Numbered from the stretch's first letter, positions 37,852 through 45,685 are shown. The stretch is DNA of 64,000 nucleotides from Candidatus Woesearchaeota archaeon (GCA_945861715.1 CAMAVK010000003.1:129344-193343), one strand, 5' to 3'. Numbers and translations: made by a program. The notes: a model not told the origin generated them from the letters alone.

Positions 37852-38661
37852 CTAATTAGGCATGGGAAGAAATCCATCCAACAAAGCTTTTCCGCGCTCT
37901 ATCTTTGGACCACGAAGCTGTCCCAAAACCAACTCGCGTACGTTTCTATAATCCTCGCCATCAAGTAAATGCTCTATCCCAGATTTAGCAACCTTTGGTG
38001 CTAAAAGTCCATTCGTAAACCCTCGCTCAATACGTTGCATAAGAATAGTTGAAGAATAGTTAATTGACATGAACTGATGACCAAAAATGAGATAAATTGA
38101 AGGAACTCCGCCACAACCTATAACCGACTCCACACTATTATGATACGCATGAAGTAATGCAAGCATAGATTCACTTCGACTAAGTTTAGACCAGTCTGAC
38201 ACCGGCGCAATATGTCCAAGCGTGTCAAATGCAATATTTGATCCATTACCTGTTGCCACATATGCTGTTCCCACTTTAAGACCTTTACTCGTGAATTCAC
38301 GCAAGGGATATGCATCGTTTGCTCGAACAGAAATAATTGATGATGCCCGAGTATAACGAGATCGACTTGAAATTGATCCAATAGTTGATGTTTTTCTAAA
38401 TTCTCTTCGTATTTCTAAGTATTCTGCAACTGACAAATAATGAGTTCTAACATCATTACTAGTTCCCCTATTAGTATCTTTTTCTTTGAAAAAATCCCAA
38501 AACGGGACTATCCCACTAAACCCTAATACTTCCGTTCCCTGTTCTGTTGGACGCACCATTAATTTAGAAGGATAATACAGCTTTTCTTGTCCACTACTCG
38601 CCTGCGTATCAGCCATCACAATAGAATAATCCTTCTGTGCAGCACCAATTACAATCGTCAT
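37852..38661 (-). CDS. Proteasome-like Ntn-hydrolase homologue 1
   Basis: The 269-aa protein starts M-TIVIGAAQKDYSIVMADTQ. If Met is removed, Thr is residue 1, Asp is residue 17 and Lys is residue 32 (YPSKLMV), close to the catalytic Thr1/Asp17/Lys33 of proteasome beta/HslV. LGFSGIVPFWDFF follows at the expected place for the SG turn. No propeptide is needed for Thr exposure. It could be a stand-alone peptidase or amidase. It is divergent from the peroxiredoxin gene. Confidence 0.62.
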   Translation of the reverse strand: MTIVIGAAQKDYSIVMADTQASSGQEKLYYPSKLMVRPTEQGTEVLGFSGIVPFWDFFKEKDTNRGTSNDVRTHYLSVAEYLEIRREFRKTSTIGSISSRSRYTRASSIISVRANDAYPLREFTSKGLKVGTAYVATGNGSNIAFDTLGHIAPVSDWSKLSRSESMLALLHAYHNSVESVIGCGGVPSIYLIFGHQFMSINYSSTILMQRIERGFTNGLLAPKVAKSGIEHLLDGEDYRNVRELVLGQLRGPKIERGKALLDGFLPMPN

Positions 38662-38771
38662 AAAGGAGATTTTCCGTCCTCCATTTTTAAGCCTTTCTCA
38701 CAAGACTGCTCTGTAGTTTTTTTTCAAACCATTAACAAAAAAAACACCCGAAGTATGACCTATTCCATAAC

Positions 38772-38780
38772 TTATATAAA
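38772..38780 (+). promoter_or_regulatory. TATA-like box of the peroxiredoxin gene
   Basis: TTATATAAA would start transcription near 38801. That leaves a 15-nt leader with GAGG 9 nt before ATG 38816, supporting the downstream start. Confidence 0.5.
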
Positions 38781-38815
38781 CACCAAAACCCACAAAAATC
38801 ATGAGGAAAAAGACC

Positions 38816-39394
38816 ATGGAAGAATACCACACACCCAAAATAAATACACAAGCACCAACGTTCACAACCAAATCGTATCATAACGGAAAAGATACTACTA
38901 TCAATCTAACCGATTACAAAGGAAAATGGGTCATACTTTTCTTTTACCCTGCAGACTTTACATTCATATGTCCAACTGAGTTAGGTGACATGGCAGACCA
39001 CTACAGTGCATTCCAACAACTCGGAGTAGAAATACTGAGCGTATCAACAGATACGCTTTTTGTTCATAAGGCATGGCATGACAACTCACCAACTATTGCA
39101 AAAATTAAATTCCCAATGCTTGCCGACCCAACCGGAACTATTTGCAAAGCCTACGGAACATATATTCCAAGCGAAGGTCTTGCACTGAGGGGAACATTCA
39201 TTATTGATCCTGACGGAGTCCTCAAATCCTACGAATTAAATGACAACAGCATTGGACGATCTTCTGTTGAACTCATTCGAAAAATCAACGCCGCCCAGTT
39301 TGTACGAACACACGGTGGAGAAGTTTGTCCAGCCAATTGGAATCCAGGATCAAAAACTCTCAAACCAGGTCTTGATTTAGTGGGGAAAATATAA
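38816..39394 (+). CDS. Peroxiredoxin, AhpC/2-Cys type
   Basis: The 192-aa enzyme has the peroxidatic Cys in DFTFICPTELGD, the LSVSTDTLFVHKAWHD segment, GLALRGTFIIDPDG and the resolving Cys in GGEVCPANW. It reduces peroxides using a thiol donor. ATG 38816 is chosen for its Shine-Dalgarno; ATG 38801 is an alternative that would be leaderless. Superoxide dismutase follows 66 nt later, forming an oxidative-stress pair. Confidence 0.94.
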   Translation: MEEYHTPKINTQAPTFTTKSYHNGKDTTINLTDYKGKWVILFFYPADFTFICPTELGDMADHYSAFQQLGVEILSVSTDTLFVHKAWHDNSPTIAKIKFPMLADPTGTICKAYGTYIPSEGLALRGTFIIDPDGVLKSYELNDNSIGRSSVELIRKINAAQFVRTHGGEVCPANWNPGSKTLKPGLDLVGKI

Positions 39395-39460
39395 TCATTA
39401 TCCTCAGTGTCAACAATAAATAACAAAATACGACTACAAAACATATCGGAGAACACTATC

Positions 39461-40057
39461 ATGGCATACGAACCCAAAAATTTTGAACACCTACTTGGCC
39501 TACCAGGCTTTAGTGAGAACTTACTCAAGAACCACTTCACCCTCTATCAAGGCTATGTAACAAATACGAACAAAGTACGAGACCTGCTCTCAAATTTGCT
39601 AAAAGAAGGAAAAACGGCAACACCTGAATTTGCAGAATTAACAAGACGCTTAGGTTGGGAATTCAATGGTATGCGGCTTCACGAATTATACTTTAGCAAT
39701 CTCAGCAAAACACCATCAAAACTCTCAGCAACAAATCCACTTGGAAAGAAAATCCAAGAACAATTTGGATCCATTGAAAATTGGGAAAAAGAAGCAAGAG
39801 CAATTTGTACCATGCGTGGCATAGGCTGGGCTGTCCTCTACTTTGATCATATAAATAATCAGCTCATAAACTGCTGGGTCAATGAACACGACGTAGGCCA
39901 CCTCTCAACTTGTGTACCACTCGTAGTAATTGACGTGTTTGAACACGCATACATCACGGACTTTGGCATAAAAAGAGCAGATTATGTAGACGCAATATTC
40001 AAATTCTTGGACTTCGCTCCTCTTGAAGAACGATATCTCAAAGTCGGTGGAAAGTAA
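39461..40057 (+). CDS. Superoxide dismutase (Fe/Mn)
   Basis: The 198-aa enzyme has LLKNHFTLYQGYVTNTNKV, HELYFSNL, and DVFEHAYITDFG for the last two metal ligands (D-x3-H). The first ligand His lies one residue closer to YV than in E. coli MnSOD, and Phe replaces the common Trp in DVWEHAY. Both features fit a divergent SOD subfamily rather than damage. ATG 39461 follows GGAG. It removes superoxide, giving peroxide to the upstream peroxiredoxin. Confidence 0.9.
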   Translation: MAYEPKNFEHLLGLPGFSENLLKNHFTLYQGYVTNTNKVRDLLSNLLKEGKTATPEFAELTRRLGWEFNGMRLHELYFSNLSKTPSKLSATNPLGKKIQEQFGSIENWEKEARAICTMRGIGWAVLYFDHINNQLINCWVNEHDVGHLSTCVPLVVIDVFEHAYITDFGIKRADYVDAIFKFLDFAPLEERYLKVGGK

Positions 40058-40090
40058 GCATACTTTTTTATATTATCTTTTTTTCTATTA
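40058..40090 (+). terminator. Poly-T terminator after superoxide dismutase
   Basis: Two T-runs of seven bases and one of five bases follow the stop within about 30 nt, a typical archaeal intrinsic terminator. Confidence 0.4.
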
Positions 40091-40151
40091 AAATGTTTTA
40101 ATTAAATTCTAACTAAATAACCTTTTAAAGTAACAACACAAAAAACCTATT

Positions 40152-40814
40152 ATGGAAACAATAATCCCAAATAAAACTTCACATGACACCCCAGAACTAA
40201 TCTCAGCAATTCCAAATAATCTCTCCACTATAGGTCCACAAGTTCTTATCATGGAGTATGAAACAACAACGCTCCTCAAGGAACCAGAAGGAGATCTCTT
40301 TTTTTATCACGGCTCTGATTGTGGAATTGCAAGACTCATTTTGCAACCAGCTATATCAGCAATGATTACAAAACGGAGTAATGCAAACATAATTAAGCAT
40401 GGCTCCTATGAAGATAAATTCGGAAAAGTGAACAAAGATACCCAAGAAATTGGTCAAGAAATTTTATTCACCCAAATGGTAACCATGCTTCATGCCGGAA
40501 GTCCTTTTCAAACAACAAACGAGCAAATGTACGAAGTAAATTTACAAAATAGAAAAATAACGATGTATGACAAATATACCTCTGTGAATTTAGCTGGAGA
40601 GCATGCTGAGTTGACCTTACCCATTCAAATTCCTCATTTACAACGAACACTCGATGGAAAAATTCAATACGGATTCGAGCAACACTCAAATGCAAAAAGT
40701 CTAACGCAAAGACTAAAAGACACACCAAAAGTACTATTTCAAACTCAAAATAGCAGATATACAACAGTACGATTATTACATGAACTAATAACCGCATATC
40801 AAAGACAGAATTAG
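40152..40814 (+). CDS. Hypothetical protein, 220 aa
   Basis: Unrecognised. It starts METIIPNKTSHDTPELISAI and has alternating strand-like segments (VLIMEYETTTLLKEPEGDLF, YEVNLQNRKITMYDKYTSV) and a C-terminal helix. ATG 40152 is about 25 nt below CTTTTAAAG. A T-run follows the stop. Confidence 0.5.
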   Translation: METIIPNKTSHDTPELISAIPNNLSTIGPQVLIMEYETTTLLKEPEGDLFFYHGSDCGIARLILQPAISAMITKRSNANIIKHGSYEDKFGKVNKDTQEIGQEILFTQMVTMLHAGSPFQTTNEQMYEVNLQNRKITMYDKYTSVNLAGEHAELTLPIQIPHLQRTLDGKIQYGFEQHSNAKSLTQRLKDTPKVLFQTQNSRYTTVRLLHELITAYQRQN

Positions 40815-40882
40815 CTATTTTTTTATTTTAATAATAAACTAGAAATGTTCCATAATAAATAAACTTTATAATTATGAAAAAG

Positions 40883-41536
40883 TTACCACAAATCTTCTTC
40901 AGGTTTACCTTTAGACAAATCCCAATCCGCCGGTTTCTGTCTCATAATTGCTAAAACAATTGAATCAACTCTCCTCGGAATAAAAGGGGTTCGTGACATC
41001 TCGAGCTCTATATCAACGCCAGCTAAAAAATCCATATCCTTAAACTGAGGCACTTCATCTAGACCTTTAAACCCACCAAACATGTAATCATGTGGCATTC
41101 TGCCCATAACTTCAATCCATCGAGCATCTTTTTCATCCTGAGTATCCTCTTTACGCGGAGCATCCTCGGATACAACAGAATTATAATTCAATCTAACGGG
41201 AATTTCTGCAACATTAGAAGATGCTACTGGAATAACCGCAGGAACATAAACATGAGCTACAACCTTGGGTTCAACATGTAATGGTGCATATTCTTGAACG
41301 GTTCCAACTTTATTCTGCCAACCTCTAAGTACATGATCAACCAACCGGTACAAACCAGAATCATGTCGTCTCTCAATTTCAAGCTTTTCAGCCTCAATGA
41401 CCGGAATTGCAAGTTCGCCACTCTCATGCTGACGACTAATTCTTTCTCCTTCAACTAAAAATCCTGCCGTTTCAGGATCAAATTTACTATTAATATCAGG
41501 AATTAAATCAAATCCTCGAACTTGGTATCTGCTCAT
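40883..41536 (-). CDS. Hypothetical protein, 217 aa
   Basis: Unrecognised soluble protein. ATG 41536 (MSRYQVRGFD) is 25 nt below a minus-strand TTTAAATATAG box, which decides against the GTG at 41551. A DARWIEVMGRMPHDYMFGGF segment and a C-terminal basic stretch (FIPRRVDSIVLAIMR) stand out. The middle (residues 80-130) is probably disordered. Confidence 0.5.
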   Translation of the reverse strand: MSRYQVRGFDLIPDINSKFDPETAGFLVEGERISRQHESGELAIPVIEAEKLEIERRHDSGLYRLVDHVLRGWQNKVGTVQEYAPLHVEPKVVAHVYVPAVIPVASSNVAEIPVRLNYNSVVSEDAPRKEDTQDEKDARWIEVMGRMPHDYMFGGFKGLDEVPQFKDMDFLAGVDIELEMSRTPFIPRRVDSIVLAIMRQKPADWDLSKGKPEEDLW

Positions 41537-41627
41537 ATAATCAAAAAACACCTCTATATTTAAATAAGTTACTACTAAAAAGAAACAAAATGAGTTTAAT
41601 CCTCATTTAAGCCAAATAACCCCAAGG

Positions 41628-41638
41628 TTTTTATTAAA
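41628..41638 (+). promoter_or_regulatory. TATA-like box of the tRNA thiolase gene
   Basis: TTTTTATTAAA is centred 25 nt before ATG 41658. Confidence 0.45.
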
Positions 41639-41657
41639 CACCATAACCACAACCCAA

Positions 41658-42593
41658 ATGCACTGCCTCCACTGCAAAGAAAAAGCAATATACAGTAAAG
41701 AACGACTCTGTATTGAACACTTCAATAATTATGTATACAAACGAGTAGAAAAAGTTCTAGACCGAATAGACGTCAATAACCACCGCTTCCTAGTAGGTGT
41801 TTCCGGAGGAAAAGATAGTGCAACCGTAGCCTACGCACTATCCAAATACACTCAAAATTTCGAACTTGTCTACCTCGATTTAGGCATCACAAAATACAGC
41901 GAAGAAAGTAAAGTAGCTGTAGAAAAACTCGCAACCCTACTCGACAAAAAACTCAACATCATCAGCTTCAAAGACGAGCATTTCACCATAACCGAAGCAC
42001 GAAGGCAAACCAGTTGCGGCAAAATAAGAGGTAGCATCTGTGGAACATGCGGACTCTCTAAACGATTCTATCTCAACAAATTCGCTCAAGAACACAATTT
42101 CTCAACCGTTATAACCGGACACAATCTAGATGACGAATTAGCTTTCTTAATGATGAATCTCAGAAACCAAGACTTGCTCCAGCTCTCACGTGTAGGACCA
42201 ATTGTCAAATCAGATGAGAAAATGAAGCTTGTGTGCAAAGTAAAACCACTCTACTACTTAACTGAAAAGGAAAACCGTCTCTTTGCTATCATCAACAAAC
42301 TACCAGTTCATACCGGTGAATGTCCATACGCAACCGACAACATGCAAATAGAAATGAAAACCCACATGAACGCTATGGAAGAAAAATTCGACCATTTCAA
42401 ATACAACGTCACAAGGACACTTAGAAAGCTCATCGCGTTAGGCCAAGACAAAATTGAAAGTGAAGCAGTTAATGTAGTTGAATGTAAATCCTGTGGCTTC
42501 CCAACAATAGAAGGCCGAGACAAATGCAGATTTTGCGTAACAAAAGAGCAAGTATTAGCTGAACAACAAATCCATAATCAGAAACAACAATAG
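41658..42593 (+). CDS. tRNA 2-thiolation protein, TtuA/CTU1-like
   Basis: The 311-aa protein has an N-terminal zinc site (MHCLHCKEKA, LCIEHF), the ATP PP-loop GVSGGKDSATVAYAL, the CGTCGLSKR catalytic-Cys region, TGHNLDDELAF, and a C-terminal zinc site CKSCGFPTIEGRDKCRFC. This layout is TtuA/NcsA-like. These enzymes adenylate and thiolate tRNA uridines (position 54 or 34). It lies 61 nt upstream of tRNA-Gly. Confidence 0.92.
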   Translation: MHCLHCKEKAIYSKERLCIEHFNNYVYKRVEKVLDRIDVNNHRFLVGVSGGKDSATVAYALSKYTQNFELVYLDLGITKYSEESKVAVEKLATLLDKKLNIISFKDEHFTITEARRQTSCGKIRGSICGTCGLSKRFYLNKFAQEHNFSTVITGHNLDDELAFLMMNLRNQDLLQLSRVGPIVKSDEKMKLVCKVKPLYYLTEKENRLFAIINKLPVHTGECPYATDNMQIEMKTHMNAMEEKFDHFKYNVTRTLRKLIALGQDKIESEAVNVVECKSCGFPTIEGRDKCRFCVTKEQVLAEQQIHNQKQQ

Positions 42594-42620
42594 CTTCAAA
42601 AAACCAAGTCCAACCAAAAG

Positions 42621-42631
42621 TTTAATAAATA
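42621..42631 (+). promoter_or_regulatory. TATA-like box of tRNA-Gly
   Basis: TTTAATAAATA is centred about 29 nt before the first tRNA base, as expected for archaeal tRNA transcription. Confidence 0.5.
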
Positions 42632-42654
42632 GAAACCCAAGAATTTCCCTTAAA

Positions 42655-42753
42655 GCGGTAGTCGTATAGAGGCTAGTATGTGGCCTTGCCAAAAGCAAAT
42701 TCATCATGCTTCGCAAGCAGGCTGCGACCGGGGTTCGATTCCCCGCTACCGCA
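42655..42753 (+). tRNA. tRNA-Gly(GCC) with a 27-nt intron at 37/38
   Basis: Acceptor GCGGTAG/CTACCGC with discriminator A; D-arm with GTAT/GTAT; T-arm CGGGG-TTCGATT-CCCCG; anticodon stem TGGCC/GGCTG with loop TTGCCA|A once the intron is removed, giving anticodon GCC. The intron is 42692-42718. It forms a canonical bulge-helix-bulge: helix TTGC/GCAA flanked by 3-nt bulges CAA and GCA, plus an intron stem AAGC/GCTT. CCA is not encoded. It would need the splicing endonuclease and RtcB. Confidence 0.93.
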
Positions 42754-42898
42754 CTTCCTTCTCAGTCAGGTTCCCTCAGGCTTTGTTTATAAAGAAGCCA
42801 GTTACGCACGTGACTGCGGGTAAGGTGCGTAGACGTCTGGCGGGAACGTACTTGACGGTATCATGCGATGGGTGGGAACATACTTTATGGTGTGATGC
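42743..42898 (+). repeat. 156-bp direct repeat, copy A (starts in the tRNA-Gly 3' end)
   Basis: The copy starts with the last bases of the tRNA (CCGCTACCGCACTT) and runs to 42898. Against copy B (43795-43950) it aligns without gaps, 134 of 156 bases identical by hand count, with 48 bases (42770-42817) fully identical. Inverted repeats: GTTCCC/GGGAAC (42770/42842), GGCTT/AAGCC (42779/42795) and ACGCAC/GTGCGT (42804/42825), a three-stem layout. The last 60 bases are two 28-nt tandem units spaced by GATG. It may be a structured RNA or a mobile relic. Confidence 0.85.
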
Positions 42899-43063
42899 AC
42901 CAACCATGCATTGAAATTCTTTTCCAAGTTGAAAATATGCACAAATACGGGCTGGAATGGAGGGTCAATCCCCTGGTTGTGAATTTACCTTCCGGTCTAG
43001 TTCATCATATTTACTTAAGAAGAAGATAAACGTAAAAAAAATTAAGTTATCAGAAAGTGTATT
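42899..43063. other. Intergenic space after repeat copy A, nothing identified
   Basis: Between the end of copy A and the 43064-43600 gene I see no ORF of protein character, no tRNA-like fold and no further copy of the repeats. The base composition is already more G-rich on the plus strand than the flanks of the island. Confidence 0.4.
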
Positions 43064-43600
43064 TCATCGTAGTAGGATTCGTCCTTCTTTCTGGCCAGTT
43101 AAAATTTGGTGTAGATCGTAAAGAACTGCTACATTTCTTCCATAATTTTTAGCAATATCGCCACCAACACTAAGAACCGTACTTAATGGTTGGTCTAAAG
43201 CAGGTTTTCCCATCCAGGAATCATTAGTGGAGCCATTTCGATTCACGAAACGAACAGAAGCACCATCTAGACCTGTGACATAATCTCCAGCTCGATTTAT
43301 AGCATACGCTGGTAGCTTACTTGTGCCAGCTGCATTTACGATTACGACTCCGGGTTTAATGGTATACAATGAGTCAACTCTGCATACATTTTTCCACTCT
43401 CGGTGATTAATGACAATTCCTTCAGGAAATACGGTTGGTACCAGTTTTCGTAAGCTTTCTTCCTCTACTTCAATAGGAGGAATTGCTCTCCCTTGTCCAT
43501 AATCAATAGAACCATCAGTTTCAATAGTCACACCATGTGATCTTGCGAATGATTCAAAGTCTCGAATAACGGTCACTAGATTTTCTGGGATTGGATTCAT
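43064..43600 (-). CDS. Hypothetical protein, 178 aa (island gene)
   Basis: Unrecognised soluble protein. Its second half is strand-rich with YTIKPGVVIVNAAGTSKLPA and ASVRFVNRNGSTNDSWMGKP, followed by a C-terminal helix (VAVLYDLHQIL). It is the only gene between the two copies of the 156-bp repeat. A GAGGAAG-type Shine-Dalgarno lies before ATG 43600. Base composition differs from the flanking genes, suggesting acquisition. Confidence 0.55.
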   Translation of the reverse strand: MNPIPENLVTVIRDFESFARSHGVTIETDGSIDYGQGRAIPPIEVEEESLRKLVPTVFPEGIVINHREWKNVCRVDSLYTIKPGVVIVNAAGTSKLPAYAINRAGDYVTGLDGASVRFVNRNGSTNDSWMGKPALDQPLSTVLSVGGDIAKNYGRNVAVLYDLHQILTGQKEGRILLR

Positions 43601-43720
43601 TTTATTTCTTCCTCGTAAGCTTCTTTTTAGAGTTTAAAATGGAGTTATTATTTAAATGTTTTGGTGAATTGTAACTACAGAGGGACTAATTAAGCCAAAT
43701 TGACTTAGTCAACAGAAGAT

Positions 43721-43805
43721 CTTAAATATCATCCCTACTTTTTGTCGTCTAAGAAGCACAGGATGAAGGGGGTCTGGAGTGGAAGCACCGACAGCCGCTA
43801 CCGCA
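43721..43805 (+). repeat. Promoter/leader repeat, copy 1 (pairs with 45990-46074)
   Basis: The first 38 bases match 45990-46027 at 34 positions, including a TTAAATAT box and the segment TCGTCTAAGAAGCA; the match resumes at CGACAGC-GCTACC. The last 11 bases overlap the start of the 156-bp copy B. If the box is used, transcription would start near 43751 and read through copy B, so copy B may be transcribed as an RNA. Confidence 0.65.
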
Positions 43806-43950
43806 CTTACCTTCTAGTAATGTTCCCTCAGGCTTTGTTTATAAAGAAGCCAGTTACGCACGTGACTGCCAGTAAGGTGCGTGGACGTTCGGCGGGAACA
43901 AGCTTTTTGGTATCATGCGATGGGAGGGAACATGCATTGTGGTGTGATGC
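43795..43950 (+). repeat. 156-bp direct repeat, copy B
   Basis: Second copy, 1,052 bp from copy A, beginning with the same 14 bases as the tRNA 3' end. The stems are kept: GTTCCC/GGGAAC (43822/43894) and ACGCAC/GTGCGT; the base pair next to the latter changes from T-A to T-G, still pairable. The two 28-nt units are at 43891-43918 and 43923-43950. With the leader repeat before it and no gene between 43601 and 43979, it fills most of this 380-bp gap. Confidence 0.85.
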
Positions 43951-43979
43951 GACGTTTTTGAGATTTGTGGGGCAGAAGT

Positions 43980-44432
43980 CTATGGTTTGAGGATATCTCG
44001 TGCAAAGCGGTTACAATAGTCATTCATAAAAAGCCCGAGAGAAGCAGGAGGAAAAAAGTGAAAAGTTCTTACATCTTCTTCTAATTTAGATATCGGGTAG
44101 TTCTTCTGGATTAAGTAATCACGAACTAGCGATAGATCGGTTCCATCGTTTCTACCTTCAGAAGCTAAATAATGAATAGCAAGATCATCATCATGAGTTC
44201 CGGGATCATAATCAATCCCATCATGTATTTTTCTTCTTGTGTTTTCAATACAGAATTGATAATCTCTCATAGTTCTTTGAGAATCCAATCGTTCTACCAC
44301 AACAGTGCTTTCTTGTTGGTTTGTCCAGTTACGATATAACTCAACGCCACCAGCAATTGCAAGGGCAGTGAGAGGTATAGCTGCAATCACTAACCTTAAT
44401 GTTTGCTCAGTTTTAAAATCGTCTAGTGTCAT
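43980..44432 (-). CDS. Hypothetical single-TM protein, 150 aa (island gene)
   Basis: Unrecognised. A hydrophobic segment at residues 14-31 (LVIAAIPLTALAIAGGVELY) is probably a membrane anchor. The rest is polar and helical, with acidic clusters and two Cys. It begins 97 nt from the divergent TrmB-like regulator. Composition matches the island rather than the flanks. Confidence 0.5.
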   Translation of the reverse strand: MTLDDFKTEQTLRLVIAAIPLTALAIAGGVELYRNWTNQQESTVVVERLDSQRTMRDYQFCIENTRRKIHDGIDYDPGTHDDDLAIHYLASEGRNDGTDLSLVRDYLIQKNYPISKLEEDVRTFHFFPPASLGLFMNDYCNRFARDILKP

Positions 44433-44529
44433 AGTAATCTATTTGCATAGAAGTAGGGATATATTTTTGTGGTAAGAGTACTTACCTCAAACGATTAAAT
44501 TTAAATAAAAAAGGAGTTCTCACACGTTC

Positions 44530-45243
44530 ATGGACACAAAAGACTTGCACTCGTTTGGTTTTTCTGAAAATGAAGCGAAGATATATCTTGCACTGCTAGC
44601 GTCTGGTCCGCTGCAGGCGGGAGGACTAAGCAAGAAAACACAAATTAACCGTAGAACTACGTATGATACTCTTGAAAGAATGCTGGAAAAAGGAGTTATT
44701 TCGTTTACCCTAGCAGCTGAAAGACGAGTTTTTAAAGCAATTGCTCCTAAGATAATTTTCACCAAAATCAGAGAAATAGAAAAAAAAGCACAACAAATCG
44801 TTCCAGAATTAGAAAAACTTTATGCTCAGCACCCTAAAGATCAGGAGATTCATATTTACCAAGGTAGGAAAGGAATACGGGCTATTTTAAACCAAATATT
44901 GGATGTAAAAGAATATGTTGGTTTTGGGTCTAATGAACGTTTTCCTGAGATAATGGGGCATGATTTTCTCCAGTTTCAAAAGAAGAAAGCCCAATTAAAA
45001 ATCAAAAGTAAAACTCTTATGAGCACAGCGATGCGGGGAAATCCGCTTATTCACCCTGCCAAAACCGAATTTCGATATCTTCCAAAGCAGATATCACATC
45101 CTACCTCGACTTTTATTTATGGTGATATAGTTGCTATCATGATGTGGTCAGATATTCCAATTGCAATTACAATCGAAAGTAAAGAGTTGGCCGAAACGTA
45201 TACCCAGTATTTTAAAACTCTTTGGAAGACGGCTCATAAATAG
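44530..45243 (+). CDS. TrmB-like transcriptional regulator
   Basis: The 237-aa protein has an N-terminal winged helix in TrmB style (LHSFGFSENEAKIYLALLAS, then AGGLSKKTQINRRTTYDTLE), a coiled-coil dimer helix, and a C-terminal domain starting IHIYQGRKGIRAILNQIL with YGDIVAIMMW near the end. TrmB regulators often sense sugars; no sugar genes lie nearby. It is in the island beside a toxin-antitoxin pair and may control the divergent membrane gene. Confidence 0.82.
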   Translation: MDTKDLHSFGFSENEAKIYLALLASGPLQAGGLSKKTQINRRTTYDTLERMLEKGVISFTLAAERRVFKAIAPKIIFTKIREIEKKAQQIVPELEKLYAQHPKDQEIHIYQGRKGIRAILNQILDVKEYVGFGSNERFPEIMGHDFLQFQKKKAQLKIKSKTLMSTAMRGNPLIHPAKTEFRYLPKQISHPTSTFIYGDIVAIMMWSDIPIAITIESKELAETYTQYFKTLWKTAHK

Positions 45244-45296
45244 TTCCAAATTTCTTAAATAATAAAAATAATGCTTCAAGATCAGTGTTTAGCCAA

Positions 45297-45372
45297 CTAC
45301 CAAAAACTACCAATATCTACCAAATTGGTAGGAGGCCGGTTTTTAGCAGTTCCTACCAAAATCTACTAAAAC
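45297..45372 (+). promoter_or_regulatory. Operator-like 10-nt repeats before the toxin-antitoxin pair
   Basis: Three abutting 10-mers CTACCAAAAA, CTACCAATAT, CTACCAAATT (45297-45326) are followed by the inverted copy GGTAGG, forming the palindrome TACCAAATTGGTA (45318-45330). Two more 10-mers, CTACCAAAAT and CTACTAAAAC, lie at 45353-45372. A TTATAAATAA box at 45394 comes next. The helical phasing fits cooperative binding by the antitoxin complex. Confidence 0.6.
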
Positions 45373-45437
45373 CTCCCCAATCAGCAGAAAAACTTATAAA
45401 TAAGTCTGACTTAGTTTTAATTAGGTGAAATAACTCT

Positions 45438-45674
45438 ATGGTCCAAGCATTAGTTGATCTCGATGAAAACACTAATCGTGTGTTGAACGTTGTGAAAGCA
45501 AAATTTAATCTCAAAGATAAAGCGGAAGCTATCAAATTTGTTGTTGAAGAATATATTGAATTCGAAAATGAACCATCTCTACGACCAGAGTTCATTGCTA
45601 AAATGGATGAAATTAAAAAACAGAAATCCATTAAAGTTAATGATTTTGCTTCTCGTTACGGTTTAGAATTTTAA
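45438..45674 (+). CDS. Antitoxin of a RelBE-type pair (DUF2683-like)
   Basis: The 78-aa protein begins MVQALVDLDENTNRVLNVVKAKFNLK, a ribbon-helix-helix-like N-terminus as in archaeal DUF2683 antitoxins, with a helical EAIKFVVEEYIEFE segment and a C-terminal toxin-wrapping tail. The toxin gene follows 11 nt later. AGGTG precedes the ATG. It is expected to neutralise the toxin and autoregulate through the repeats upstream. Confidence 0.8.
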   Translation: MVQALVDLDENTNRVLNVVKAKFNLKDKAEAIKFVVEEYIEFENEPSLRPEFIAKMDEIKKQKSIKVNDFASRYGLEF

Positions 45675-45685
45675 TAGGTAGGAAA

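Noticed and set aside
42678-42914. 78-codon ORF across the tRNA-Gly and repeat copy A
   Set aside because: It begins inside the tRNA and its similarity to the ORF in copy B follows from DNA-level repetition with paired stems; no RBS or promoter fits.
43741-43807. Second tRNA-Gly gene
   Set aside because: Only the GTCGT..TA segment and the GCTACCGCA tail resemble the tRNA; there is no anticodon stem or T-arm, so it is at best a remnant.
43742-43990. ORF through the leader repeat and copy B (ATG at 43763 also possible)
   Set aside because: The frame holds tRNA-tail and inverted-repeat sequence; changes between copies do not spare codon positions. A transcript is possible but more likely non-coding.
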